Source: Actinomadura pelletieri DSM 43383
GTDB lineage: Bacteria > Actinomycetota > Actinomycetes > Streptosporangiales > Streptosporangiaceae
NCBI RefSeq assembly: GCF_003634705.1
Contig: NZ_RBWU01000007.1
Span: forward strand, 372,001-436,000
Length of the DNA stretch: 64,000 bases
Reading direction: 5' to 3'
Shown here piece after piece: positions 34,155 to 42,182 of this stretch. The notes under the pieces were generated by a model. That model saw nothing but the letters and a program-made list of their open reading frames with translations, was not told the origin of the DNA and ran no database searches. Each line of letters starts with the position of its first letter. Position 1 is the stretch's first letter. A program made the translations under genes and the position numbers.

Positions 34155-35042
34155 TCAGAGCCGGTCGAGGATCTCCTTCTTCTTGGCCTGAAACTCATCC
34201 TCGGTGAGGACGCCGGCGTCCCGGAGTTCACCGAGTTTGCGGAGCAGTTCGGTGGCGTCGTGCTGTGGGGCCGAGAGATCGTCCGACTTCTTGGAGCTAG
34301 AGGGGGCCAGGTTCCTCGGATGCATGCGTTCCACGACTGTGGCGGCGAACACCAGTGCTTCTGCGAACTGTTCGTCCGTCTCCAGGAGCACGGTGGTCGC
34401 ATCGACGGTCTGGTGCTTGGGCCGGTAAATGCCGACGGGCCGAAAGCGAAGGTATCCGATCTTATCGGGATCGTGCTTCCAATCCATCCACGTGATGGAA
34501 CGGATACGGTCGATTCTCAGTGTCGACCGATGTACGCTAAGTCGCTTTCTAGGGTTCGCCTCCAAGCCCCAGGTGAAGCGCAGAACATTTCCGCGCAAAT
34601 CCACGGCACCGTCCAGACCCACCAGTCGAACAGTGGGGTTGGGTACAGAAATAAGGAATCGATCGGCTCGTGTATCGGACATACCATGCGCGTCGATCGC
34701 CGATGCGATCTCGGTTGCATAGTACTCGATCAACAGCTCCTGATCGGCATCGAAGTCAAAGCAAAGTGGGTCGTTGGCAGGGTGAAACTCTGCTCCGGCA
34801 ACTTCGTGAAAGGGACTGGCGCCGGGACGCGGGAGGAACCGGATGCCCCCGGAACAGTTCTGGGTCTTCCGCGTAAATTCTACCCCCTTGAGAGCACTAA
34901 TCGGCACGTGCAGCTGCGGCAAAAGCCGATACATACTGGCGCATCGCCGCAAGCCCCCAGTGCTCTGAAACTCGATGTAGTTGAACTCGAGCGCATCCCC
35001 CGACCAATCGCCGAACGCATTTAAGAAGTGGAGCCGGTCCAT
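34155..35042 (-). CDS. DUF4429-SHOCT protein, type II, copy B
   Basis: This 295-residue protein starts MDRLHFLNAFGDWSGDALEF and carries two PH-like repeats (RPGASPFHEVAGAEFHP; GLDGAVDLRGNVLRFTWGLE and RIDRIRSITWMDW) and a SHOCT end identical in its last 13 residues to copies A and D. It is a close paralogue of copy D and of the broken copy at 37927. A TATGAT box ends 8 bases before the ATG, and no ribosome binding site is visible, so a leaderless transcript is likely. GC is visibly lower than in the tail genes. Confidence 0.82.
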   Translation of the reverse strand: MDRLHFLNAFGDWSGDALEFNYIEFQSTGGLRRCASMYRLLPQLHVPISALKGVEFTRKTQNCSGGIRFLPRPGASPFHEVAGAEFHPANDPLCFDFDADQELLIEYYATEIASAIDAHGMSDTRADRFLISVPNPTVRLVGLDGAVDLRGNVLRFTWGLEANPRKRLSVHRSTLRIDRIRSITWMDWKHDPDKIGYLRFRPVGIYRPKHQTVDATTVLLETDEQFAEALVFAATVVERMHPRNLAPSSSKKSDDLSAPQHDATELLRKLGELRDAGVLTEDEFQAKKKEILDRL

Positions 35043-35428
35043 AACGACAAATCATACCATATCGACCGGGCCAGTGGATGCCAATGTTGAATGAGTTTTC
35101 CAAGCCCCTAGAAGAGGATCAAAAGGAAAACGACTATAATCAGATAAGACCTAGTGTGACGAGCACTCGTGAAATCCTGACTGCAAGTCGAGGACAGTGA
35201 GAACTGCAATCGGTAGTTGTAGGGCTCGAACTCTTTACAGGCGACCGCTCAGCACCATCATTGCGGAACTAGAACACAGGGCCCCGACCCGGACCCCATA
35301 AGCTTCGAGCGCCGCGAACTGACTCGCAGTTCCGCAAGTGCTGAAAGTTTGCCCACCTAGTCCTGGTTGTATGGCGAGTTGGATCGACGACGATCAAGAT
35401 AGGATCTGCCAGACACTGTGGCGTCGGG
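35043..35428. other. AT-richer gap between copies B and C
   Basis: No gene is seen in these 386 bp. The end near 35050 contains the TATGAT box for copy B. A stretch near 35310 (GAACTGACTCGCAGTTCCGC) resembles one near 37872 (GAACCTGACTGGCAGTGCCG), so the paralogous intergenic regions share ancestry. Confidence 0.6.
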
Positions 35429-36340
35429 CTAGATCCCTCTGAAAAGCTTCCATTTTCTGATCTCGAAGTCCTGGTGACTGATCTGTTGTGTGTCGCGGAG
35501 TCGGAGCAGGGTGCGGAGTTCATCGACGGGATTGTCGACGACGTCTTGTTCGCCTGTCTTATTGGCTGCTCTGAATCTGGCAGGAGTCAAGGTGGCCAGG
35601 TGAGCGGCGAACAGCATGCCGTCTGCAAACTGCTCCGAGCTGAAGAGAAGTATCGAGTGGGGGTCCTCGGTGGGGTGCGGTTGAGTGGCCGGTGTGGTTC
35701 CAGTGGGCGTGATCTGAATGTATCCGATCCCATCGGGATCGAGATCGTCAGGTACATATCTGATTGAATGGTCAGGTACATATCTGATTGAATGGATTGA
35801 ATCCAGGGGAACGATCTGCTGCCGTTTACCTTGCGTCTTCTCTCGCCGTGCGTTCTTCCCCCATGTAATGGCCAGTTTGTGATCGTCGATTTCAGCGAAC
35901 GCGTCGTCGGCGGTGAGGTGCTCGAGGGGGTTCGGCACAGCAATGGCGAACTCGTCGGCGGGGGTGTCGGCGAGCCCATGCATGTGAATGGCTCTGCGGA
36001 TTTCCGTGACGTAGTACTCGGCCAACAGCGACGATTTGGCGGAGTAGCCGATAATAAGGGGATTGACTGCATCGATGATGCCGACACCGGCCACCTGGTG
36101 GAACGGGCTCGCGTGGGCCCGGGGGACCAGTCGGATAACGCCGACCCGGTTGCGGTGCGGCAACGTGTTCTGGACAGCGGCCAAAGCGGTGACCGGAACA
36201 CTGACTTCCCTTAGAACGTCACGGAGACGCTGCCTGGTGCGATACACGTCCTCATCAGGGAGAGGGTCTTCGTAGCACAGTTGAATTTCGTGACCGTCCC
36301 AGACCAATGCGTCGACACGAAGCTTGACACGCTCTGCCAT
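35429..36340 (-). CDS. DUF4429-like protein, type III, diverged copy C
   Basis: This 303-residue protein shares the first PH-like repeat pattern (PRAHASPFHQVAGVGI, then EYYVTEIRRAIHMHGLADTPADEF) and a second repeat, but the C-terminal SHOCT element is degenerate (LRLRDTQQISHQDFEIRKWKLFRGI). An eight-residue in-frame duplication, HSIRYVPD twice in a row, comes from a 24-bp tandem duplication near 35748-35796. TACACT lies 6 bases before the ATG, consistent with leaderless transcription. It is the most distant member of the array and sits between two type II copies. Confidence 0.75.
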   Translation of the reverse strand: MAERVKLRVDALVWDGHEIQLCYEDPLPDEDVYRTRQRLRDVLREVSVPVTALAAVQNTLPHRNRVGVIRLVPRAHASPFHQVAGVGIIDAVNPLIIGYSAKSSLLAEYYVTEIRRAIHMHGLADTPADEFAIAVPNPLEHLTADDAFAEIDDHKLAITWGKNARREKTQGKRQQIVPLDSIHSIRYVPDHSIRYVPDDLDPDGIGYIQITPTGTTPATQPHPTEDPHSILLFSSEQFADGMLFAAHLATLTPARFRAANKTGEQDVVDNPVDELRTLLRLRDTQQISHQDFEIRKWKLFRGI

Positions 36341-36687
36341 GCGACGAGTGTAGCGAGCACCACTGCATTCGGAACTGAAAACGATCTCGCCAAAGCCAAA
36401 GGATGCCCTACCAACTCTCTGGCAGGCTGCGGATTGTTAGTGACGAAAAGAGGGGGCACCTCAGAAGATCTGTCCAAAGATTAGGGAGACCGACTGCCAG
36501 GGATCGAGGCTCTGCCGTAGAAGATCACGGCTCCAGCATCGACGCCTTCGCGCCCCGCCGCCTTCGCCATGTCCAACCTCAATGCGGTCGCCCGTAGAGC
36601 CCACCAGCTCCTGGCGCGGGTGGCTCCAAAGGCCTACGAGACGCTGCCGTCTCCGTAGATCGCGCCTGGTCAGGGGGATCCCAACGA

Positions 36688-37575
36688 TCAGAGCCGGTCG
36701 AGGATTTCCTTCTTCTTGGCCTGAAACTCGTCCTCGGTGAGCACGCCGGCGTCCCGGAGACCAGCAAGTTTGCGGAGCAGTTCGGTGGCGTCGTGCTGTG
36801 AGGTCGAGGAATCGTCCGCCTTCGTGGGGCTCGGGGGCGACACCCTCCTCAGTTGCTTGCGTTCTAGGACTGTGGCGGCGAACACCAGTGCTTCTGCGAA
36901 CTGTTCGTCTGTCTCCAGAAGCAGCGTGGTGGCGTCGACAAGCTGGTGCATGAACTGGTGAGTGCCGACGGGCTGAAAGCGAAGGTATCCGATCTCATCT
37001 GGATCGTTCATCCAATCCATCCACGTAATGGATCGAATATCATCGATAGGCAGTGTCGATCGATGTAGGCGCATTCTCTTTCCGGGGTTCGCTTCCAGGC
37101 CCCAGGTAAAGCTCAGAACATCTCCTTGAAGGTCGACGGCACCGTCGAATCCTACGGAGCGAACAATGGGGTTGGGTACGGAGATGAGAAATCTATCGGA
37201 CGGCATATCGGACAAGCCGTGTGCGTCGATCGCCGATGCGATTTCGGTCGCGTAGTACTCGATCACCATCTCTTGGTCGGCGTCGAAGATAAAGTAGAGC
37301 GGGTCGTCGGAAGGGTGGAGTTCTGCTCCGGCAGCCTCGTGGAAAGGGCTGGCTCCGGGCCGTGGGTGGAACCGGATGCCGCCGGTGTCGTTCCGGACCG
37401 CTCGCGTGAGTGTCACTCCTCGGAGAGCAGTCGTTGGCACGTGCAGCTGCTTCAAAAGTCGATACATATGCGCGCATCGCCGCAAGCCTTTGGTGCCGTT
37501 AAACTCGATGTAGGTGAACTCGAGTGCGTCTCCCGACCAATCGCCGGATACATTAAAAAACTTCAGCTGGTTCAT
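36688..37575 (-). CDS. DUF4429-SHOCT protein, type II, copy D
   Basis: This 295-residue protein is the same length as copy B and aligns along its whole length (MNQLKFFNVSGDWSGDALEF; RPGASPFHEAAGAELHP; IDDIRSITWMDW; SHOCT end). It differs by scattered substitutions. TACAAT lies 9 bases and TATGAT 14 bases before the ATG, with no clear ribosome binding site. The last 60-70 bases are almost the same as in copies A and B, which points to gene conversion or recent duplication. Function unknown. Confidence 0.82.
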   Translation of the reverse strand: MNQLKFFNVSGDWSGDALEFTYIEFNGTKGLRRCAHMYRLLKQLHVPTTALRGVTLTRAVRNDTGGIRFHPRPGASPFHEAAGAELHPSDDPLYFIFDADQEMVIEYYATEIASAIDAHGLSDMPSDRFLISVPNPIVRSVGFDGAVDLQGDVLSFTWGLEANPGKRMRLHRSTLPIDDIRSITWMDWMNDPDEIGYLRFQPVGTHQFMHQLVDATTLLLETDEQFAEALVFAATVLERKQLRRVSPPSPTKADDSSTSQHDATELLRKLAGLRDAGVLTEDEFQAKKKEILDRL

Positions 37576-37926
37576 GGTGTAAGAATTGTATCATATTGAA
37601 CGCGCGGCAGATTGCAATGTCGATCAAACGTTTCAATGTTCTGTAGGGGCTTTGCGGAGGGGAATAGTAGCTATTAGGTAGAACAATGCGCGACGGGCCT
37701 AAACCCCGTTTTCCGTGTCGAAATATTGGCTACAACTCGAGGGTTGCGCCCGACCTGGTCGGAAGGACCAAAGTCCAGTGCGCTCAGATGGCAATGCGCT
37801 CAGCGATCGTTATCGCAAGAGAGCTAAGCCACTGTGCCGTGAGCCGTATCTTGATGGGCTTCGAGTAACACGAACCTGACTGGCAGTGCCGCAACGCGGA
37901 TTTTTCAGCGGCCCATTCTTGGCCGC
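37576..37926. other. Gap between copy D and the broken copy
   Basis: No gene is seen in these 351 bp. A short plus-strand frame near 37686 has no ribosome binding site and matches nothing I know. The left edge carries the promoter-like boxes of copy D. Confidence 0.55.
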
Positions 37927-38189
37927 CTAAATGAACGGCGACTTCAATTTTGCCACCAATGCCTTACGCGGTGTTCGAACCCGGTCGAAAATTTTCCGCT
38001 TCTCGGCCTGGAACTCCTCCTCGGTGAGCACACCGGCGTTTCGGAGTTCACCGTGTTTGCGGAGTAGTTCGGTGGCGTCGGGCGAGGCTGGGATCTGGTC
38101 GGAATTTTGCAACCAATCCATCCATGTAATGGATCGCATATCGTCGATTGGCAGTATTGTCTCGATTCGGTGTTGAGGGGCGCCAACAA
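37927..38189 (-). pseudogene. Broken type II DUF4429-SHOCT copy
   Basis: Reading leftward, the fragment has ETILPIDDMRSITWMDW, which matches the second PH-like repeat of copies B and D, then jumps after about ten residues to DATELLRKHGELRNAGVLTEEEF, the SHOCT part. The 5' two thirds and the segment between these parts are missing, and the end reads on past the usual DRL stop. It is a remnant left by internal and 5' deletion. Confidence 0.85.
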
Positions 38190-38268
38190 GGTGTCGGGGT
38201 GGTCGAAAAGCCTGATTCCTGCCCGGACAGGGAAGTCGGTTCTGTCGTCGATGCTGTGACCTCGGTGT

Positions 38269-39183
38269 TCAGAGCCGGTCGAGAATCTGCTTCTTCTTGA
38301 CCTGGAACTCCTCCTCGGTGATGATGCCGGCGGCGCGTAGGCTGGCGAGGTCTTTGAGAAGCTCGAGTGAATTGTCGGCTTGATTGAAACTGTGGGGATG
38401 GTAGAGGCCTAGCCAGGTCTTGAGAGGTTCGGGGGCAGGTTGTGATCGGTTGTTTGCGAGCCGCTCATGAAGGGCTGCGGCGAAGATCAGTCCGTCGGCC
38501 TCCCCCGGTCCGGTATACAGGAGCAGAGCGTTAATGTCGTAAAAGGGATGAATTCTTGCGCCTTCCGGCGCCCCAATAAGATGAATCTGGAAAAATGGTA
38601 CCCTGTCGATCGCTGAATACTGGGGCTCCCATGATACCGATTCAATCGATGATATAGGTACCGTCCAAACCCGCCTTCTCTCGATCTTTTCAGGTTCGGC
38701 CTGATTGTTGAATTCGAAGGTGACCGTATCGCGGTTCAGCGTAACTCTGCCGTCGCCACCGATGAGGCGCTTGGGTGTATGCGGTACCTGAATTAGCGGA
38801 CGTTCAGCGGGGACGTCGGCGAGCCCGGTCCGCACGATGCCCGCTCGCAATTCCTCAACATAGTATTCGACAATTAATTCTTCGTTGGCGTTGAGAAAGA
38901 AATGAAATGGATTGAAATCCGGGTGCTCGATTGTTCCGCCTGCAACAGTATGGAAAGGGCAGGCGCCCTCCCTGGGTGTCAGGGTGAGTCGAGCGCGAAA
39001 CTCTTTCGTATGCGGCTCCAGTTCGACGTCGTGGAGCGAATGCACGGGAATGCGTAGTTCCCCGAGTGCTTGGCGTAGTCGGTTCCAGATCTCGACGCCG
39101 CGCTTGCGGATTTTCTTGTAACGGATCCTGACCTCGTCATCCGACCAAATGATGGCGCCATCGTGCAGGCCTACCTCTTCCAT
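38269..39183 (-). CDS. DUF4429-SHOCT protein, type I, copy E
   Basis: This protein of about 304 residues is a close paralogue of copy A (EEVGLHDGAIIWSDDEVRIRYKK; TPREGACPFHTVAGGTIEHPDFNPFHFF; GGDGRVTLNRDTVTFEFNNQ) with a SHOCT end LKDLASLRAAGIITEEEF. I place the start at ATG 39183 because TATGAT lies six bases upstream, the same spacing as in copy A; ATG 39219 is the alternative and would encode through the promoter box. It is divergent from the tape measure gene, with 118 bp between the proposed starts. Confidence 0.75.
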   Translation of the reverse strand: MEEVGLHDGAIIWSDDEVRIRYKKIRKRGVEIWNRLRQALGELRIPVHSLHDVELEPHTKEFRARLTLTPREGACPFHTVAGGTIEHPDFNPFHFFLNANEELIVEYYVEELRAGIVRTGLADVPAERPLIQVPHTPKRLIGGDGRVTLNRDTVTFEFNNQAEPEKIERRRVWTVPISSIESVSWEPQYSAIDRVPFFQIHLIGAPEGARIHPFYDINALLLYTGPGEADGLIFAAALHERLANNRSQPAPEPLKTWLGLYHPHSFNQADNSLELLKDLASLRAAGIITEEEFQVKKKQILDRL

Positions 39184-39279
39184 GTCGGCATCATAGTCGA
39201 CACGGTGACTCCTCGCCATACACACTCCCTGCCAACGCCGTGCTTATAAGGCGGGGCTCGCCAGTACCGTCACGGCATT

Positions 39280-39285
39280 TATTAT
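39280..39285 (+). promoter_or_regulatory. Candidate -10 box for the tape measure operon
   Basis: TATTAT lies 16 bases before the tape measure ATG at 39302, in AT-rich DNA between divergent genes. It suggests that the second half of the tail operon has its own promoter rather than read-through from 28892. Confidence 0.4.
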
Positions 39286-39301
39286 CGAGATGAGGCCATT
39301 G

Positions 39302-41197
39302 ATGAATGATTTGGCTCAAGAAGTCAAGAAACTGAGTGCCTCGATAGACGCTCTGACCAAAAAGCTTACAACTCCTTCGTCGTCACCGACCTTTCCTTTC
39401 ACTCCACTTCCTGTTGCCTTCACCATCGCCAACTTCGATGCGGTTGGTAAAGGAATCTGGAATGCGTTGATGTCGAGGCGTCAGAAATCGGAGTCCGAGG
39501 ATAGTAGTGTCGGCGCAAAAAAGGATCGCCCGGAAGCGCCGTCTAGGAGACTGCGCACTGCTGCAGCTACCGGGTTGACGGCAACAACGATAAAAATGAG
39601 TCGCCCTCAAGTTGTGCCTCCTTTTGACACGAGATTGATAGCGCGTAATTCGGAATCTGCCGGCAGGGCCGCGGCGGAACAGTTTAACTCCGCGCTGAGC
39701 AAGGGAAGGATTGGTGCGCGGAAGACGGCGAACGAAATTGTCCTGGGTGTAGTCCAGCCTCTTGACGGGCTTGATGCAAAGATGCAGCGAGCTGGCACTG
39801 ACGGGGTTCGTGGTTTTGTTCGCGGACTTGTGCAGCGGGGTTCGGAGTTGGCGCGGGCGGGTGCTGGGTTGGCCGATAGGGCTCTGCAGGCGGCTCGTCA
39901 GCGGTTGAGATCGAGGTCGCCGTCCATGGCGATGGCGGAGATCGGGCGGGATGCCGGCTCCGGGTTCGTGCTCGGTCTGACACAGAGCCGCGCGAAGGTG
40001 GCAGCCGCTGCCCGAGGCATGGGCCAGGCCACCACCGCCGGTGCGCAGAGCGCGACGGCGGGGTTGAAGCCGTTGAACAAGGAGTTGGCGGCTACGTCCA
40101 AGGAGGCGACCAAGAGTGGGCGGCAGATGGGGACTGCCACCAAGGGGCTGAAGGGGATTGGGCCTGCGGGGAAGGTCGCTGGCACCGGGTTGAAGGGGGT
40201 TGGGGCCGGGTTCAAGGCGGCGCTTGGGCCTGCGGGGTTGATTCTGCTGCTGTTGGAGCCGTTCCTGGCGAAGCTCATTGAGACGGTGACGAGTTCCAAG
40301 AAGTTCAAGCAGGCCGTTGAGGTCGCGATGAAGGGGGTCTCCATCGCGGTCGGGTGGGTCTCCAAGGTGATCAAGGGGATCTTCGACTGGGTGAAGAAGA
40401 ACTGGAAGAAGCTGCTGCCGCTTTTGCTCGGGCCGTTCGGGGCCGTGATCGCGGGAGTGCTGATCTTTCGGAAGCAGATCACTGCGGGGATCAAGTGGGT
40501 GATCAATTGGATTAAGAAGAACTGGAAGTTGTTGGTCGCGATTCTGACCGGGCCGTTCGGGCTTGCGGTTGCGTTCGTGATCAAGTTTCGGGGGCGGATC
40601 GGTGGGGTGGTCTCCTCCATCATCAACTGGATCAAAGGGAACTGGCGGGGGCTGCTGGCAATTCTGACCTGGCCGTTCAGGGCGAGTGTGTCGGCGATCG
40701 CCGGGATCTTCGGCAGGATCGTGGGCTATGCCCGTGGGCTGCCGGGACGGATTCGGAGTGCCATCGGCTCCGTCGTGTCGGTTCTGCGGGGCAAAGGGGC
40801 GGACCTCATCACCGGGTTCATCGCAGGGATCAGGTCCAAGGCCGGGGAGATCATTTCGACCGTCAAGGGCTATATCACCGACAAAATTCCCGGTTTCGTC
40901 AAGAATGCGTTCAGATCCAATTCGCCGTCGCTGGTGATGATGGAGATCGGACGTGACGTCGGTGAGGGAATGGCGTTGGGCATCGAGGACGGGAGCCGAG
41001 ATGTCGATAGGGCCATGGTCGGGTTGGTTTCGGTGCCGCAGGTCGGGGCCGGGGTTTATTCGAGTTCTCTGCGGCGCGGAGATGCGCAGCGGAAGTACGA
41101 GTTCCACTTTCACGGGCCGGTCACGGACCCGGAGGAGACCAGTCGTCAGTTCGCTTCCCGGTTGCGCGAATGGGAAGTCCTCAATGCCGCTAGTTAG
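39302..41197 (+). CDS. Tape measure protein
   Basis: This protein of about 631 residues shows typical tape measure features: a helical, Gly/Ala/Lys-rich body, long hydrophobic stretches and three repeats near residues 364, 405 and 444 (KKNWKKLLPLLLGPFG, KKNWKLLVAILTGPFG, KGNWRGLLAILTWPFR). The motif SPS-x(3)-MEIGRD-x-G-x-G occurs near 205 and again near 540, as in many phage tape measures. It is short for the family, which predicts a short tail. The first 120 or so codons are AT-richer, like the neighbouring DUF4429 genes. ATG 39302 has GAGG 6 bases upstream; ATG 39290 is possible. Confidence 0.87.
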   Translation: MNDLAQEVKKLSASIDALTKKLTTPSSSPTFPFTPLPVAFTIANFDAVGKGIWNALMSRRQKSESEDSSVGAKKDRPEAPSRRLRTAAATGLTATTIKMSRPQVVPPFDTRLIARNSESAGRAAAEQFNSALSKGRIGARKTANEIVLGVVQPLDGLDAKMQRAGTDGVRGFVRGLVQRGSELARAGAGLADRALQAARQRLRSRSPSMAMAEIGRDAGSGFVLGLTQSRAKVAAAARGMGQATTAGAQSATAGLKPLNKELAATSKEATKSGRQMGTATKGLKGIGPAGKVAGTGLKGVGAGFKAALGPAGLILLLLEPFLAKLIETVTSSKKFKQAVEVAMKGVSIAVGWVSKVIKGIFDWVKKNWKKLLPLLLGPFGAVIAGVLIFRKQITAGIKWVINWIKKNWKLLVAILTGPFGLAVAFVIKFRGRIGGVVSSIINWIKGNWRGLLAILTWPFRASVSAIAGIFGRIVGYARGLPGRIRSAIGSVVSVLRGKGADLITGFIAGIRSKAGEIISTVKGYITDKIPGFVKNAFRSNSPSLVMMEIGRDVGEGMALGIEDGSRDVDRAMVGLVSVPQVGAGVYSSSLRRGDAQRKYEFHFHGPVTDPEETSRQFASRLREWEVLNAAS

Positions 41198-41204
41198 GTG
41201 AATC

Positions 41205-42182
41205 ATGCCGATTCTAATCACACAACAGACCAGGCCGGATCCTGGGCCGTCCCCGGAGCGGGAGCTCGCCACGGTGACGTGGACGTCCGGTTCCGGCACG
41301 GAGACCATTCTGTCGGATTGGCGGCAGGGTTACACGCTCGGTGCCGGGGCCAAGGGTCTGGGGATGCCGCAGTACCAGCTGTACCTGCGTGAGTCCGGTG
41401 CGCTTGACGGTGACGTTGTTACCGGGGTGCGTGCCAAGGCTCGTCAGATTTTCCTGCCGATCGTCGTTTACGGCGAGGACCGGGCTGAGGCGCTGGCCAA
41501 GCGTGCGCTTCTGGCGGACGCGTTCGATCCGCTGGAGGTCAATCGGGGCGGTGAAGGTGTTCTCACCGTGGCCGAGCCTCGGACGGAGCCGCGCCGTATT
41601 CGGGCCTACTACGTCGAGGGCATGGAGGGCTCCGAAGGACGGGACGAAGCCGGCTGGAACTGGGCCCGGTTCGGGATCACCCTGCATGCCGCCGAGCCCT
41701 ACTGGCAAGGTCCGGAGATCACTCGGTCCTGGGGGGCCGGGATCTCGGCCGATCCCGTCTTTCCGCTCGGTGTTCCGCCGGCCTATCCGTTGCGGGCCAG
41801 GAACGTGCAGACCATTGGTGAGAGTGTGCGGGTCGAGTGTCCTGGTGACGCTCGGTCGTATCCGCGTTGGACGATCAGTGGGCCCGCGGCTTCCGGGGTT
41901 CGGTTCGTCAACCGTGACCTCGGTGCGGAGTGGCGGCTCGACCGGCCGCTCCAGGCCGGGGACGTGGTGGTCGTCGACTGCCATCCGCGGCGGCGGACGG
42001 TGACCCTTGGCGAAACGAATCTGTGGCCTGACCTTGCGCCCGGTGCGCAGCTGTGGCCGCTGGTCCCGGGGGTCAACGAGATCGACATGCTCCTCGGCGA
42101 CGTCGGTGAGACCACGCGGGTCGAGCTGAGCTTCGTCCCGCTGCACAAGACCGCCTACGCGGTGCGGGCAGGCCTGTCGTGA
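41205..42182 (+). CDS. Distal tail protein (Dit-like, Sipho_tail family)
   Basis: This 325-residue protein begins 8 bases after the tape measure stop. An N-terminal beta domain contains WTSGSGTETILSDWRQGYTLGAGAKG and VYGEDRAEALAKRALLADAFDP, and the C-terminal part has beta strands ending VPLHKTAYAVRAG. This order and fold pattern match siphoviral distal tail proteins, which form the hexameric ring joining tube and tip. The stop overlaps the next GTG. Position between tape measure and tip protein supports the name. Confidence 0.87.
   Translation: MPILITQQTRPDPGPSPERELATVTWTSGSGTETILSDWRQGYTLGAGAKGLGMPQYQLYLRESGALDGDVVTGVRAKARQIFLPIVVYGEDRAEALAKRALLADAFDPLEVNRGGEGVLTVAEPRTEPRRIRAYYVEGMEGSEGRDEAGWNWARFGITLHAAEPYWQGPEITRSWGAGISADPVFPLGVPPAYPLRARNVQTIGESVRVECPGDARSYPRWTISGPAASGVRFVNRDLGAEWRLDRPLQAGDVVVVDCHPRRRTVTLGETNLWPDLAPGAQLWPLVPGVNEIDMLLGDVGETTRVELSFVPLHKTAYAVRAGLS

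Noticed and set aside
37686..37868. Short plus-strand frame between SHOCT copies
   Set aside because: No ribosome binding site or family resemblance; it lies in AT-richer spacer DNA.
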